From contig JAUFSD010000015.1 of the NCBI GenBank assembly GCA_033030425.1, positions 682,001-746,000 of the forward strand: a stretch of 64,000 nt of DNA, written 5' to 3'. A model generated the notes under the pieces. It made no database searches, was not told the origin of the DNA, and saw only the letters and a list, made by a program, of their open reading frames with translations. How positions within the stretch are numbered: position 1 is the stretch's first letter; each line of letters begins with the position of its first letter. The DNA is from Verpa conica. Taxonomy: Eukaryota > Ascomycota > Pezizomycetes > Pezizales > Morchellaceae. This document shows positions 31,725 through 43,427 of the stretch, one piece after another. Made by a program: the position numbers and the translations under genes.

Positions 31725-34300
31725 ATGCCTGGTAGGTACTCTAGGACCTGCCCTCGTTGCTATTGTCGAGGCTGATAATTTGGTTTCGTACCAAAAAGAC
31801 TCATTCAACGGGCCCCCGTATAGAAGCAGTGGGCGTGGTGGTGGCGGTGGAGGCTATGGTCGCGGCAGAGGAGGTGGAAGAGGAGGGTATGGCGGCGGCG
31901 GTAGGGGCCGAGGCGGTTATCAGGAGTCTACTAGCGTCACTCCTGCTTCAGGTGGCACTAGAGATCAACATCATCTTAAAGGCATCCTCAATGGGCTTAA
32001 TAATAGGGGATATGGTAAATATTTCTGTCCTATTTTGTGTAGTCTATAGCTTTACTGACCTAAAATTTGTCTATGCTAGGAGAATATAGGAACCTTGGTA
32101 ATTCTACTCTAGTTCAATGGGTTATTGATATTATTTACTGGGCCACAGCTAATTTATTGCAGAGGGGTCGTATTTATGTGTCCATCCCACCGAAAATTTT
32201 AGGTATACACTCTTTGTCGATAGGGTTCAATCCGATAGCTATGCTCCTCCATCTCGTTTCCGGGTTAAGATGTCAACAAACGAGGCTATGATTCCAGAAA
32301 ATATATACAATTCTCGTACCAAGTAAGTACCAGAATTCATACAGAGCATGTCCAAGTCTCATTCTCCCTACACTTTAGAAAAATCGCTTTTTGCGACTAC
32401 GTAACCCGCCAGGTACAGCAAGTCATCAAATCCAAAGGTCTTGATGTCGGTGAAGGCGGTAAGGGTTGGTCTAGCCCAAAAGGCGGCGATTTTAGTATCA
32501 ACTACCCATCTCAGCAAGTCCTTGAGCGTACCAGTTGCATAATCAAGCAGAATTCTGAAACATCTGATATCGAACTCCGGTTCACACTTAACTTACCTGC
32601 GCGAGGCCGGACCATCCTTGCCGCCGCAGCTCAAGAGCTTATCTTGGTTCAGCTTCCAGCATTGGTTGAGAAGGGGCTGCTTTGGAAAAATCACAACCCG
32701 GATAAAGTTTGGGATCATATAAGATCTGTACAGATTCAGGATGCGCTTAGAAATTCTCTCAAGAAAAATAATCTAGTAGCGTTTATAGGGGATGGTTCGA
32801 TTCTTCCGAGGGTTACTGGGGCCAGTCCCTACCCAATGGATAAGAAACAGGCTATCCCATTTTTGTCTCCTGAGTCTTTGAAGGTAGGTTACTGAGATAC
32901 TGATAGATTTTTTAGATTTTCTAAATATCTTGTAGGTCTGGATTAAAACTGATGTCCAAGATGAAGCTGGCGCCAAGATCACAGTCAAGGGCATGGGAAT
33001 TCCCCGTGGAGTTACTGTTCTCACAGGAGGTGGCTTCCATGGTAAAACTACGTTGTTAGAAGCATTGGTAACTCCCCTATCTCCCTACCGGAAGCGAGAA
33101 GAAAAAAGCAAACAACATCGAATTCCTAACTTTGTTAGGAATTCGGGGTTTATAATGTGATACCCGGAGACGGCAGAGAAATTGTGGTCACTGATGCCAA
33201 TGCATTCAAAATCCGCTCCGAAGACGGTAGAAACGTTGTAGGGACGGATATATCTCCGTTTATTAATAACCTTCCCGGCCCGCAGAGGGTTACAACAAGT
33301 TTTACATCTGAAGATGCTTCTGGAAGCACGTCTATGGCCGCTAATATTCAAGAGGCTATTGAAATCGGTTAGTGATCTCGCTACAGTTGTGATTAAGGGC
33401 TGTTTTTGATAATTATTAGGTGCGACTACGTTACTCATTGATGAAGATACAAGTGCTACCAATTTTCTTGTGAGGGATAGGAGGATGCAAGAACTTGTCA
33501 AATCAGAACCAATATCACCATTTGTTTCTAAGGTCAGTATTTTGTCAGTTATTTGGACTATTCCTTCCTCGAGTAATCTAAAAAAAATACAACAGGCAAG
33601 AGCACTATTTGAAAAACATGGTGTTTCAACTATCATCATTATTGGAGGTACGATCCCGTAGTAAACATCGCTCAACGTCCGTGCTAATGAATTCTAGGAT
33701 GTGGCGACTGTAAGAACCCCTCGTTTTTATATTTCAGCATAACACGGCACCTTAGACTCTAATTTCATCTCATTATCTGCTAATATCCGCATAGATCTCA
33801 CCATCGCGGACACCGTTATTGGCATGGAGTCCTACCGCGCCTTCGACATGACAACCCGTGCACGTGAAATTGTCAAACAATTCCCCGTAACAGTTGACCA
33901 AGACTCGAAGTACGGAACCGTCCTCAAGCGCGTTCCGGTCCTCCCTGAATTCCACAGGCTCGCTAAATCACCCCTAGCCAAGGGGATGCACAGTATAATG
34001 CGCATGGACCGTGAAACGGAAGCTGTTGATCTTTCTGGGATTGATCAGCTTGTAGAGGAAGGACAGACTCATACCTGTGCTGAGGTACTGAATTTCATGC
34101 CGAAATCTGGTCTTAAATATTCTATGGAGCAGTGGGCGGAATATTTAAGAAAGATTATGGATGAAGAGGGTTTGGATGCGCTCCGAGAAGGCGGTATCGT
34201 TGGGGGGAAGCTTGTACGACCGAGAGAACTAGAGATTCTGTCTGCTATTAATCGAGTTAGGGGATTAGAGGTTATTCAGGCGAGTTCTCGGCATTTGTAA
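31725..34300 (+). CDS. ABC-class ATPase (PF09818 type) with N-terminal RGG region
   Basis: Eleven exons give 649 aa: 31725..31731, 31799..32014, 32080..32097, 32163..32322, 32379..32883, 32936..33067, 33139..33367, 33420..33532, 33596..33647, 33698..33709, 33795..34300. The N-terminus is an RGG/Gly-Tyr low-complexity stretch. Then come YTLFVDRVQSDSYAPPSRF, Walker A GGGFHGKTT (333-341), an SGSTS signature-like motif (407-411), Walker B TTLLIDED (425-432) and the tail from CGDYLTIADTVIGMESYRA onward. This order defines the 'predicted ATPase of the ABC class' family that includes trypanosome MRB1590, an RNA-editing-linked RNA-binding ATPase. An RNA role here is inferred from that and the RGG region. 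Exons of 7, 18 and 12 nt make the gene easy to mis-annotate. The first exon (MP + 1 nt) is the least certain; it was chosen because it supplies an ATG and keeps frame. Confidence 0.88.
33119..33145. repeat. Perfect 12-bp inverted repeat spanning a 3' splice site
   Basis: CGAATTCCTAAC, a 3-nt loop TTT, and GTTAGGAATTCG. The left arm contains the likely branch site (CTAAC) and the right arm contains the TAG acceptor and the first bases of exon 7 of the ABC-class ATPase gene. In RNA it would form a stable 12-bp hairpin. Confidence 0.85.
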
Positions 34301-35281
34301 GCTGATAATTTTACACACGTAGGTACCAGAGTTATATGAACCTAGGATATTTCGAAAGCAAGCGAGTTTACTCGCTTTAGGTGGGTACATAAGGGAAATA
34401 CAATGTCTTATCGCATATCCTAAACTGATTCTTTGCGATAAGAAATATATTACCTTAAGCATTAACATAAAGTGTGAAATCTGAAGTATATTTATACAGC
34501 TGTTAGGAGTCTACACAGTTGACTAAGGCAAGTTTCGACCTGTTATTATAGAAACTTATGTTTATAGCATCGTATCGACTCGTAAATATAATCTAAATCT
34601 AGAATTTTATTATATTCACTCTAGTGATAGTATTGGTCATTTTCTCCCCACTCGGTGCCCCCACCCCTATATTCTACCGTACCCATCGCTACTAGAAATA
34701 GTCATAGTAAAATCCTGGTATCAGGTCGTATTTTACGAATTGTTACAGTATACCTTCCAAAAATCTTTTTAGTGAGCTAGCTAGAGACCTTGAGATAGAT
34801 ATAAGACAACTGACGAACTAGGATATCAAAATATAAGGGGCTGGAAATAATATAGTAGAAATGAGAAAGGATAAATACCTAGAAATAAGATGAAGTCGAA
34901 CCCTCTAGATACTATATATTAGGGTCCATCTCCTATGATGTAGGGTTAAATGTAGATCTTGAGTAGGAAAGAAAATTACCTAATACATTGGAAAATATGC
35001 TTCTGCCTCTTCAGATTAAAATTTAAAAGATTACTAAATCTCCCCGCTCCTCACTCATATCTTACTTCTTACAAGATATGAAGAAAAGTATCCCCCTTGC
35101 CTATATAAGAGAACCCCTTCTAGGTTTCTCTAAGGTTGGAGTATCGCGAGGCTCGGTGGTTAAGTTTGATTGGTCTAGATTAGTCGAAGGAGAGCTAGAG
35201 GGAATGATGTTTTGATTGAGTGAGCCACATGTAGAGTTGGGTTAGCGTGCTCCAGGCCTCACTTTGCCGCAGCATGGCATA

Positions 35282-35747
35282 TTAACTGGGGAAACCTTTC
35301 GTATGCCAGTGGCCGGGGTACATACCTTCCGGGTACCATCCACTACAAAAGTGTGCCAGCCAAAATATGAAACCTTTGCAATATAGTCCACAAACATCAA
35401 ACAGCACTATTATTAGGTCCTTTAGTGCTTTCAGATAGAATAACTTTACAGCGAATTTGCCTTGGATTTGTATACTACCAGGTGTTTTTTACAGGCAAGG
35501 GGGAAAAAGAGAATAAAAAAAATTAGACTAGGGGTAGTAGTGTTACTCTTTTGGCAGGTAGGAGGTGCTATTGTATACTGCAGACTAAGTTGTTTGGGCA
35601 TACTGATTTTGTATCCTACCTGAGCATGTACATCAAAGGCTATAATATACTGGGGGTTATAATGTTGCGTCTTGGATATTCTGGCTGTGGATAGCATCCG
35701 GAAGGTATGCACCTCGGTCGCCGGCATAGAAAGGTTCCCCATATTAA
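35282..35747. repeat. Imperfect inverted repeat pair, arms ~75-90 bp
   Basis: The left arm (about 35282-35370) and the reverse complement of the right arm (about 35674-35747) share TTAA(C/T)(A/T)TGGGGAA, then ACCTTTC(G)TATGCC, then (A/G)CATACCTTCCGG and ATCCAC, with scattered differences and a 14-nt insertion in the left arm before CCAGCC. The spacer is about 300 nt and has no coding content. This fits a decayed fold-back element or two inverted copies of an older repeat. Confidence 0.62.
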
Positions 35748-37051
35748 CCAGATTAGGGTAGCCTGTATATTTAACTTGCTTAATACAGTTAGCTGATTCG
35801 CGTCAGGACTCTTGGTCGGCCCCACATTAAGCCCGGTAGTGTAAGTGATCTTAGACAAAAGGAGCGAAAAGAATCCTACGAAAATAATAGTTTTATAATT
35901 ATGATAGATATTGTATTAACTACCTTAGCGGCTAGTCGAAATCACTATCTTAGGCGATTTACCTTAAAAACTCCTCGCACGGTGACTTCAAGGTCTTGTA
36001 TGACCGGCTACTAAGGCAAGTTAATATGGTACTTCTACTAGCAATAGTAATCTAGTAGTTGTTAGAAACCTGAATGGAAGTCCGTTGTTGAAGGCAATAA
36101 TTACTAATTGGCTGTATTTACATATGCAACAATAGGACAGGTTGCCCGACACGCAACGTCCTAACCCAAGTTTAGCCAAGTATATATAATAGGCTATTAG
36201 AGCATGCGCTCTGGATTGAGATACTTATGACGCTCGACCACAATCTCTCATTCGCAGCGTTAAAGAATCACAATCAGATGACTCGTTAATAAAACACAAA
36301 GTTGATCCTAAACGTAAGCCACACTTGCTCGACAGCTCTCACAGAATTGGCAACTTTACCGAATAAGGCCCGGAACCTAGATAACCCGTTACTATGGCAG
36401 GTATCTGCAACACCGCTACCTGCAACGACTCCGCATACCACTGGATACAGAAAAACCTCCGATAGCCTGAAAATTCAGTATCAAGTTAGAGCCTATAGCT
36501 TTATTCTTACCAATAATCCTGATTCCACCCTCCGAGACGTCTGCTTGGACTCCGGATCTCTGACTTCGGGTTCCGAGGTTCCGAAACCATTTGTACTCTC
36601 AGGGCGCAGACGAGCGTTGCGTAGCTATTCTAAAGTTTCTAGAATAGTGCGGCCGGTATGAAAGATCGGCAACCGCTAATAAGAGGGTGCTCGGAACCCA
36701 GGCTTCCGGCTAGAGACATCACCTACAGCCCTCTAGGAGTCGGTGAAGGACGTATTGGGGTTTATTGGCTAGCCATAAATCCTGGAAAGTTGCTGTTGTC
36801 GGTAATTGTAAACGCCAATTTGTTGCTGCAATCGTATCATACGTTCATACCCAAACAAGAAAGACCCCCCAGGGTTGACGATTGTCCAATACCCATCTAA
36901 AACTTTTGTGTATGGGCCTTTAGATACGGGGCGGTACTCCCACAGCCCAGTGAAGATCCTAGGTCGGCTCTACAAAAGCCGCAATATACTTGGACTAACC
37001 AGGACTGATATTCTGCCGTTTTCCCGTAGGTAGGGGGGGCAAGGGAGTCCG

Positions 37052-37060
37052 TATATATAA
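37052..37060 (+). promoter_or_regulatory. TATA-like box upstream of the P450 gene
   Basis: TATATATAA lies about 115 nt before the proposed P450 start codon at 37176, followed by a pyrimidine/AT-rich leader. The position is plausible for a fungal core promoter. It is the only strong TATA-like match near that start. Confidence 0.4.
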
Positions 37061-37175
37061 TAACCCCAAGTTCCCACTAAAAGGTCTAAATTATACTGAA
37101 ATCTCATTGTATCATCTTCTCTTCTTGTATTGAAAACTCGAAACTACATATTTTGACGGTGTCAGTAATATCAGT

Positions 37176-39037
37176 ATGGTACCAAGACCACATCTTTCAG
37201 ATCTGGCACAGCAGTTTACTGTGGCAGATCTTGTAAAGATATCAGGGGCTCTGGTAAGCTTACCCCAATTTCTTATGCCTATTATTTAATTGGTAGAAGT
37301 TTATATTTAATATTACAGATCATTGTATACTACGCTAGTAGAGTCATCTACAACCTATATTTCCACCCCCTCGCAAAGTTCCCAGGACCTAAGCGTGCTG
37401 CCTTCTCAAATGTTTGCTCCCTTAATCCCAGATACGTAGCAGTAAGGATCTAACCGAGTCCCACAAATAGCTATGGTTCATGCGTGTAATAGTAGGGGGA
37501 CAATCTCCCGATATCGTCAAAAGACTCCACGACAAATACGGTCCTGTTGTTCGAATCACACCCAATGAACTTTCGTTCTCCTCGGCAGCATCATGGAAAG
37601 ATATCTATGGCCACGTTGGAGGGCGACAGCAGTTCCTAAAATCCGATGCTTATAAGAACGAATACCACACAAGCATTGTCAGCGCCCGTGATCCCCATCA
37701 GCATGGACAGATGCGAAAACTTCTCAGTCACGGATTCTCACAAAAGGCTCTGATGGAGCAAGAAGATATTGTTCAACATTATGTAGACTTATTGATAAAA
37801 CAGATTAACGCAAATGCAACAAAGGATGAAGGTGAAGAGATGGTCAAGTGGTACAACTTCACGACCTTTGATGTTATCGGTGATTTAGCGTTCGGTGATC
37901 CTTTCGGTAGCTTGAATAATTGTATGCCCTTACTATTCGCTTATAGACTTCTTTATATCGACAAATTACTAATATTATATTTTATGGGCCACAGCTAAGC
38001 CACATTTCTGGGTATCTCTCATCCTCACTAGTATTGAAATGCTGCCATGGGTTACTGTATTTAAGCGGGTCCCACTCGTCCGATACCTCAAGTACTTCTT
38101 TGTCTCCAAGGATATAATTGAAGCCAGGAAGACCCATATGGCCTATAGTCGTGAAAAAATCATCAAGTACGCACCTATCAGTCAGCAGGATCAGCTCTGA
38201 TGATTCCTCGCGAAGATGAAATCTAGATAATAGTCAACTAATACCAAGTTATAGGCGCATGCAGTCCAGCAAGCCCCGTAAAGATTTTCTCACCCGCATC
38301 CTCGCCGCAAAAGAAGCCCAAGGCATCTCAGTCGATGAACTCCAATCCCAAGCAAACGTCCTAATCATCGCCGGCTCTGAAACAACTGCAACCTTTCTCT
38401 CCGCCTTCACCTACCACCTTTGCAAAAATCCCCAAGTCTACGAAAAGCTCACAAGGGAGATCCGTGAGAACTTCAAAAGCTATGAGGATATTCAAGGCCA
38501 CACCACCGAGCACCTGATTTATCTCAAAGCCGTCATTGATGAGACTCTCCGAGTTTATCCTCCAGTTCCCGTCGGTCTTCCAAGGATTAGCCCTGGTGAG
38601 ACTGTAGATGGTTATTTTGTCCCAAAAGGCGCCGAAGTTTGTACATGGTCTTGGGCCTCGACACACTCTGAAGAAAACTTCCATCGTCCTTATGACTTCT
38701 TGCCAGAGCGATGGATTGACCCTACTTGTACCGATAAGAAGGAGGCTAGTCAGCCATTTTTGCTTGGATCGCGTGTTTGCTTAGGCCGGAGGTAAGAACT
38801 CCTATCCCCCACACTGACTATAACCTGGAACTCGTTACTCACATGGTTAATAGTCTTGCATTGTTAGAAATGCGCACAATAATTTCGAAGATGCTCTGGA
38901 CCTACGACATGGAGTTAATGGATGATAACCTGGATTGGGATCGTGATAGCAAGTGTTATACGTTGTGGAGGAAGCCGAGCTTACTTATGAAGTATACTAG
39001 GAGGGCGGGGATTCATGTACCCGTGCTCGATGAATAA
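37176..39037 (+). CDS. Cytochrome P450 monooxygenase, microsomal fungal type
   Basis: Six exons, 37176..37253, 37319..37411, 37471..37921, 37995..38166, 38255..38791 and 38854..39037, give 504 aa. An N-terminal hydrophobic segment (about residues 20-35) is followed by FHPLAKFPGPK. HDKYGPVVRITPNELSF leads into the body. The I-helix is AGSETT (304-309), the ExxR motif ETLR (361-364), the PERW region DFLPERWIDP, and the haem loop FLLGSRVCLGR with axial Cys440. All catalytic signatures are intact, so it should be an active ER-bound monooxygenase using a separate P450 reductase. Overall wording resembles fungal CYP families annotated as isotrichodermin C-15 hydroxylase-like, but substrate cannot be inferred. 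The second intron (59 nt) was placed to give the usual spacing between PGPK and KYGP. The haem loop continues across the last intron as R-S-LALLEMR. No biosynthetic neighbours are present. Confidence 0.92.
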
Positions 39038-40405
39038 ATACTCACATGTGTAAAGGTTATTATGGTTACTATGGTGGTTACAGGAGAAAAAGGTTTCTTG
39101 GGTATGGGTGTTTGATTTTGTTTATTTGCTTTACTACTCTCAATTGAATAGCATATTATTGGTCACCCTAGCTTCTAGGGCGAAGGGTACCACTATATCG
39201 GTGATATTTCATGACCTAAATTTCTCTAAACACAGCATACACTCTTTAGTAAGTTACTGTCGAGAGTTTAAGACCTACGTGTTCATATGATCAAAGTGTA
39301 GTGTGGAGAAAGGACGATAAGGGTTAATGACGGATAAGGAAAAGATTACTCTTTTAGGAGGTTCACTGTATACCCTAAGTTTTATTCTCCACTATCGATT
39401 AAGACCTAGCGCTATTCTGATAATGTTAGGACCATATGCTGTTGTACAACAGGAATCTTGGCCCCTTCCCCTATCCATCTGCCGTTCATTCGGATCCCTG
39501 AAAACAGCGGGTTCTATACCCCGGAGGAGAAGAGTACATCGGTGAACAACAGTACCCCGGTGAACAGGCATTAAGTGCTACACTATGGGTGTAATATGTA
39601 GAGTAACGGCACCGACCTGACCGAGTGAGGATTAATGGCACTGCTAAAACTTAAGCCCACTACCACTAACTAGCCTACGCTTAGGTAAAATCAGCTAAAT
39701 TCTGTGGTCTATTTAAGAGTATAACCCTCCAAATCAAAGTGTCATACAAAAAAGCCCCAAGTTGAATTCGAAGATCAGGATTCCCCATAGTTCATGAATA
39801 AAATTAATGAGCGAATAGAATATTGATGTTGACGGGATTAGAATCAGGAGGATGAAGAGAGAAGAATGGGATCATTGAGATAATTTTTTGAGTGAAAAAA
39901 GAAATGCATCGATATCATGAAAAACGAGCATCATAAATAGTTCCCAAATGGGAGAAAGAGAAAAAAGAAACGAGATCCCGATTGATGTAACAGAAAATTC
40001 ATCCGCCAAAAAATACGAGAACGACAGCGAGCAAAAAAGAAAAACCCCACCCAATGTATCCGAAGAAACACAAACAAAGTCAAAAATAAAGTCTCCCAGC
40101 TATAAAACATAAAAACCTCCGGGCAAGAGAAGTAGTACCGCTACAAAGTGATAGTATGGTATAAGAAGTAAAAGAAAAAAGAAAAGAGGATATAGAGGAA
40201 GAGTGCACTAAAAAGGTCAAAATAGACAAGGAACAAAAGACAACCCAGACAGAAACCATTCCTGTTCTTATCGCCAACTCGCATGCTTTGCGCCGTTCCC
40301 GCTTACGTTTCCGTCTTTCTTACTTCATACAATATTACACCACAAGTTCAATCAATACAAACACACTCGAAACTCAACCATCTTATAGTTGTCCAAGGTC
40401 AAGGA
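39038..40405. other. Convergent intergenic region
   Basis: About 1.4 kb between the P450 gene (+) and the TBC gene (-). It is purine-rich on the + strand at 39840-40250, i.e. pyrimidine-rich on the strand of the TBC 3' UTR. No coding frame longer than 72 codons and no obvious repeat. Confidence 0.5.
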
Positions 40406-43400
40406 TCACCGTGAATCAACCGATGCTGTCTTCTTTCCCCATCCGCCCCAGAAGCCACCACCGCCGGTACTAGCAGGTTGACTAGGCGTGGGCGGACCAT
40501 TTGAGTTAAGGCTTAAATAGGATGAAAAGCTCGCAGTGCTATTTACTCTCTCCAAACTAGGTGAATGTGGTGGATTGCTGCCGCCGGTGCTCCGGGCACT
40601 ATTAGCCCCACCGCCTAGAACTTTCCTCAGTGCCTCGAGCTTCGCTTTAGCCTCCTCTGCTTCCTGCTTTGCAACAGCTTCGGCTGTTTTACTCGCGACA
40701 AGCTCAAGAAGGAGTGCGTCTTCTGTAGCAGGGACATTGTTCTGTTGAGAGGAAAGAAGCTGATGCATCCCCAAAGAGCTAGAGCGTTTATTATACGTTG
40801 ATGTTTGCTGTGCCCTTGTAGAGTTTGAGCGACCGAGTCGAAGTTCTCTCAGTCCTCCTTTTTGAGGTTCACCCCCGCTTTCGTGCTTGATTTCTGGCGA
40901 TGGTAAGGGGTGCTTCAGGTCGTTGATTTGCTTCTGGAGTTGCTGTTTCTCTTTCTGGCTCTCTTGCCATTTTGATCTGGCGTCGAGGAGTTGGCTCTTT
41001 AGTCTTGAGATCTCCGCATCTTGTTCAGTTATCCGATTAGAAAAGTCTTTTGACCTAAGCTGTTCTCGGTAAAGCTGTTCTCGAGTGTGATCCAAGTCTT
41101 GCTGGATTTGTACTGTTGATGCTGAAGGTTTTCTTGATGAAGTAGCCTCTGATTCGGCTTTTGTCAGATTCTCAGTAATGTGGTCACAAATATCGCTAAT
41201 CTCAGCAACACTCTCTTCCTCGTTCTGGGAGCCATTCCCGAGAAGCTCGACTAGCCTTTTAGTAAGTTGTCGATCCTCGTCACGCTCGGCTTTGACCGTT
41301 ACGAGTTCCTCTACTCTTGCTGCGTGTTCGCGCTGCAGTTGACTCAAAGCCATGAGCAAATCCTCGATCTGCCCGTGTAGCTCCCCATCTTTATTCTGTT
41401 TCCGCGAAGAAATAGATCGTGTTGATAATCTCCGGTCATCGGCTGCAATAGACGAGCATCGTGACAAAGTAGTAGCTTCTGTGCTTCCACTGCTGTCTGA
41501 GGCATCGAAAGAACTGACAGTTGACAGACTCTGTTTTGACGGAGTTCTCCTCATTAAGATTGTGCTTGTTGGCCGGGACGATAGGGAGCTTGGGCTCAAG
41601 CTTACGGATCCAGGGGACGAATTACCGCCCCAAATCCTACCCAGAAATCTCGAGGCGGCAGCTTGAAGATCGGTAGTAGGGACTTGTTGCTGCTTTGGTG
41701 CGACCTTGACTGTGCCATCATCCGGGTTCCCTTCCTTGAATTTCTTTTCCAATTCTGTCAATGCTTCCCTTGTTACTACGCCCGTCAAACCGACGAAATC
41801 CTGGACAAGGTCGTTTGCGTTGCAATTATAAGTATCCCATAGACCTCTTGCAAGGAGCATCTGCATCACATCCTCAAACTCGGAAGACGCTAGCAGCCGT
41901 TTTTGGTTCCTCCTCATCAAGGATAATGCAACACGCATTATCGTTTCGGGGGCACCCTCGGCAAAAATAACGTCATAAATGCGGAAAAGCATTGGCAGAG
42001 GACAACTGACGGCAAAGAACGAAAGGAACCATTGCGATGCATATGTTGGCTGAATGCCGAGGAAATTAAGGTGAGCTGCAAGCTCAGGAAGGTGTGCCCC
42101 AAGAAGCTGCGTAAATTGGTACATGCGCAGCTGAAGGCCATACATATTTGGTAGGAAGCAAGAGCGAAGATCATAATGCTCCATGAGTCTAAAAGCCCTT
42201 AGTATACTGTCTTTGTTAAACTCGCGCTTTGTTAGATGTCACAAACCTAACCAGCACACAGAACGCTTCCTTTTCTCCCATATGCATGAGCAAAGGACCA
42301 ACCAAAAACCCGAGACTGCAATAGTTAGAAACCGGTGGCGACCTCGGGGAAGACCGTACGAACCCCTGACAATAGCCGATCTGCGTATCGTAAATAGAGA
42401 ATGCTCTTAGAACTCTTCCCAACATCCTCTGCCCCTCACCACCTTCCTGTCTAAACATCTCCAACCCTGTCCTCCCGATATCCTTACCAATCAAATGTTC
42501 ATATGGCGAAGTTTCGCCTAATAGTTGATCGTACAAGCCTTCTAGGTTACTGTCTCTCGCGCCGGACATAGCAATCCACACGACTCCTCGAAGAGGCGGC
42601 GGAACGCCCCCATGGATTTTCTGGCTGAGAAGATGTGGAAGCTTCAAGGCAGCCCTTTTATAGTCGGACACTAGTGCCGCATAGAAGTCGAGATCAGTAA
42701 GAGGGGGAGGTGCTGGCAGCATCGAGTATCTAAGTGTTTGTGGATCTGGCTTGTCCATCATTCTCTTCAACTGAGCCAGTGAAGGAGGTCGTTCAGGGTG
42801 GATAAGTAGCGCTTTAGGGTCTTTCTCGAGGCGTTTATTTTCCTGCTCCAGTCTTGCAAGTAGGAAAGCAGTTCCCTGAACGATGGGAGCAAGGTCAGAA
42901 TTATTATCTTCACTCATTTTTGTTGACGAAAGCGCAGTGGCGCGCGAAATCACGAGAGAATGTCCAACCTCTTGTGAAGCCTCGTCCTTGGTGTGTTCAC
43001 CCTCCGTCCTTTCCAATAAAACCCAATCCGGCCCACCACTACTAGAGCCCACCGAATCATTACTCGCCCTTCTAGACGTCATTTCCTCCTGTGTTGGTGA
43101 CTCTGTCCGTTCAGGCATATACATTGGTTCGCTGCTCAGCGAATAGGTTTCTGCGTTATCATCGACTAGTTTTAAAGTTGGAGTGGGCGAAGGGAGAGAC
43201 CCGAGATCAGTATCAGAAAGTCTGACTGTCACCATACTCTCTGTTGTCTTGGAGATTGGAATGCGTTCCTTCTCCTCTTCCACCTCCTCTTGCATCTCCT
43301 CTTCAACCTCCTCCTCTTTCTTTTGCTCTACAGGGCTCCGGTTCTCTGTGGGAGTAACGATGCTCTCTGGGGTAGTCATAATCGATGAAGTGGAGCTGGG

Positions 43401-43427
43401 CCTCGTTGTGTTGATAGGTTCCAACAT
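40406..43427 (-). CDS. TBC-domain Rab GTPase-activating protein, Gyp5-like
   Basis: Three exons, complement(40406..42188, 42247..42315, 42364..43427), give 971 aa (introns of 48 and 58 nt). A disordered acidic N-terminus (KKEEEVEEEMQEEVEEEKE) precedes the TBC domain (about residues 270-490). The TBC domain has GGVPPPLRGVVW, the arginine-finger motif as GKDIGRTGLEMF (IxxDxxR) and the glutamine-finger motif YCQG joined by splicing to LGFLVGPLLMHM. EHYDLRSCFLPNMYGLQ and FRIYDVIFAEG follow. Both catalytic fingers are intact, so it should stimulate GTP hydrolysis by a Rab. The C-terminal third has a coiled coil (residues about 640-760 and 850-890) and ends in Ser/Gly-rich sequence with GGGFWGGWGKK. 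The acidic N-terminus, TBC and coiled-coil order is that of Gyp5/Gyl1, which act on Ypt1/Sec4 in secretion. Orthology is likely but inferred. Confidence 0.9.

Larger units (their letters stand above)
34301..37175. other. 2.9-kb intergenic region with inverted repeat remnants
   Basis: AT-rich, many stops. It contains an imperfect inverted repeat pair (35282-35747, listed separately), a small palindrome AAGCGAGTTTACTCGCTT near 34361, and a TATATAAG box near 35102 with no gene following it. Frames at 36302..36661 and 36658..36900 show no family features. Confidence 0.5.

Noticed and set aside
37176..43427. Possible secondary-metabolite cluster around the P450
   Set aside because: No synthase, transporter or pathway regulator nearby; the next gene is a housekeeping RabGAP.
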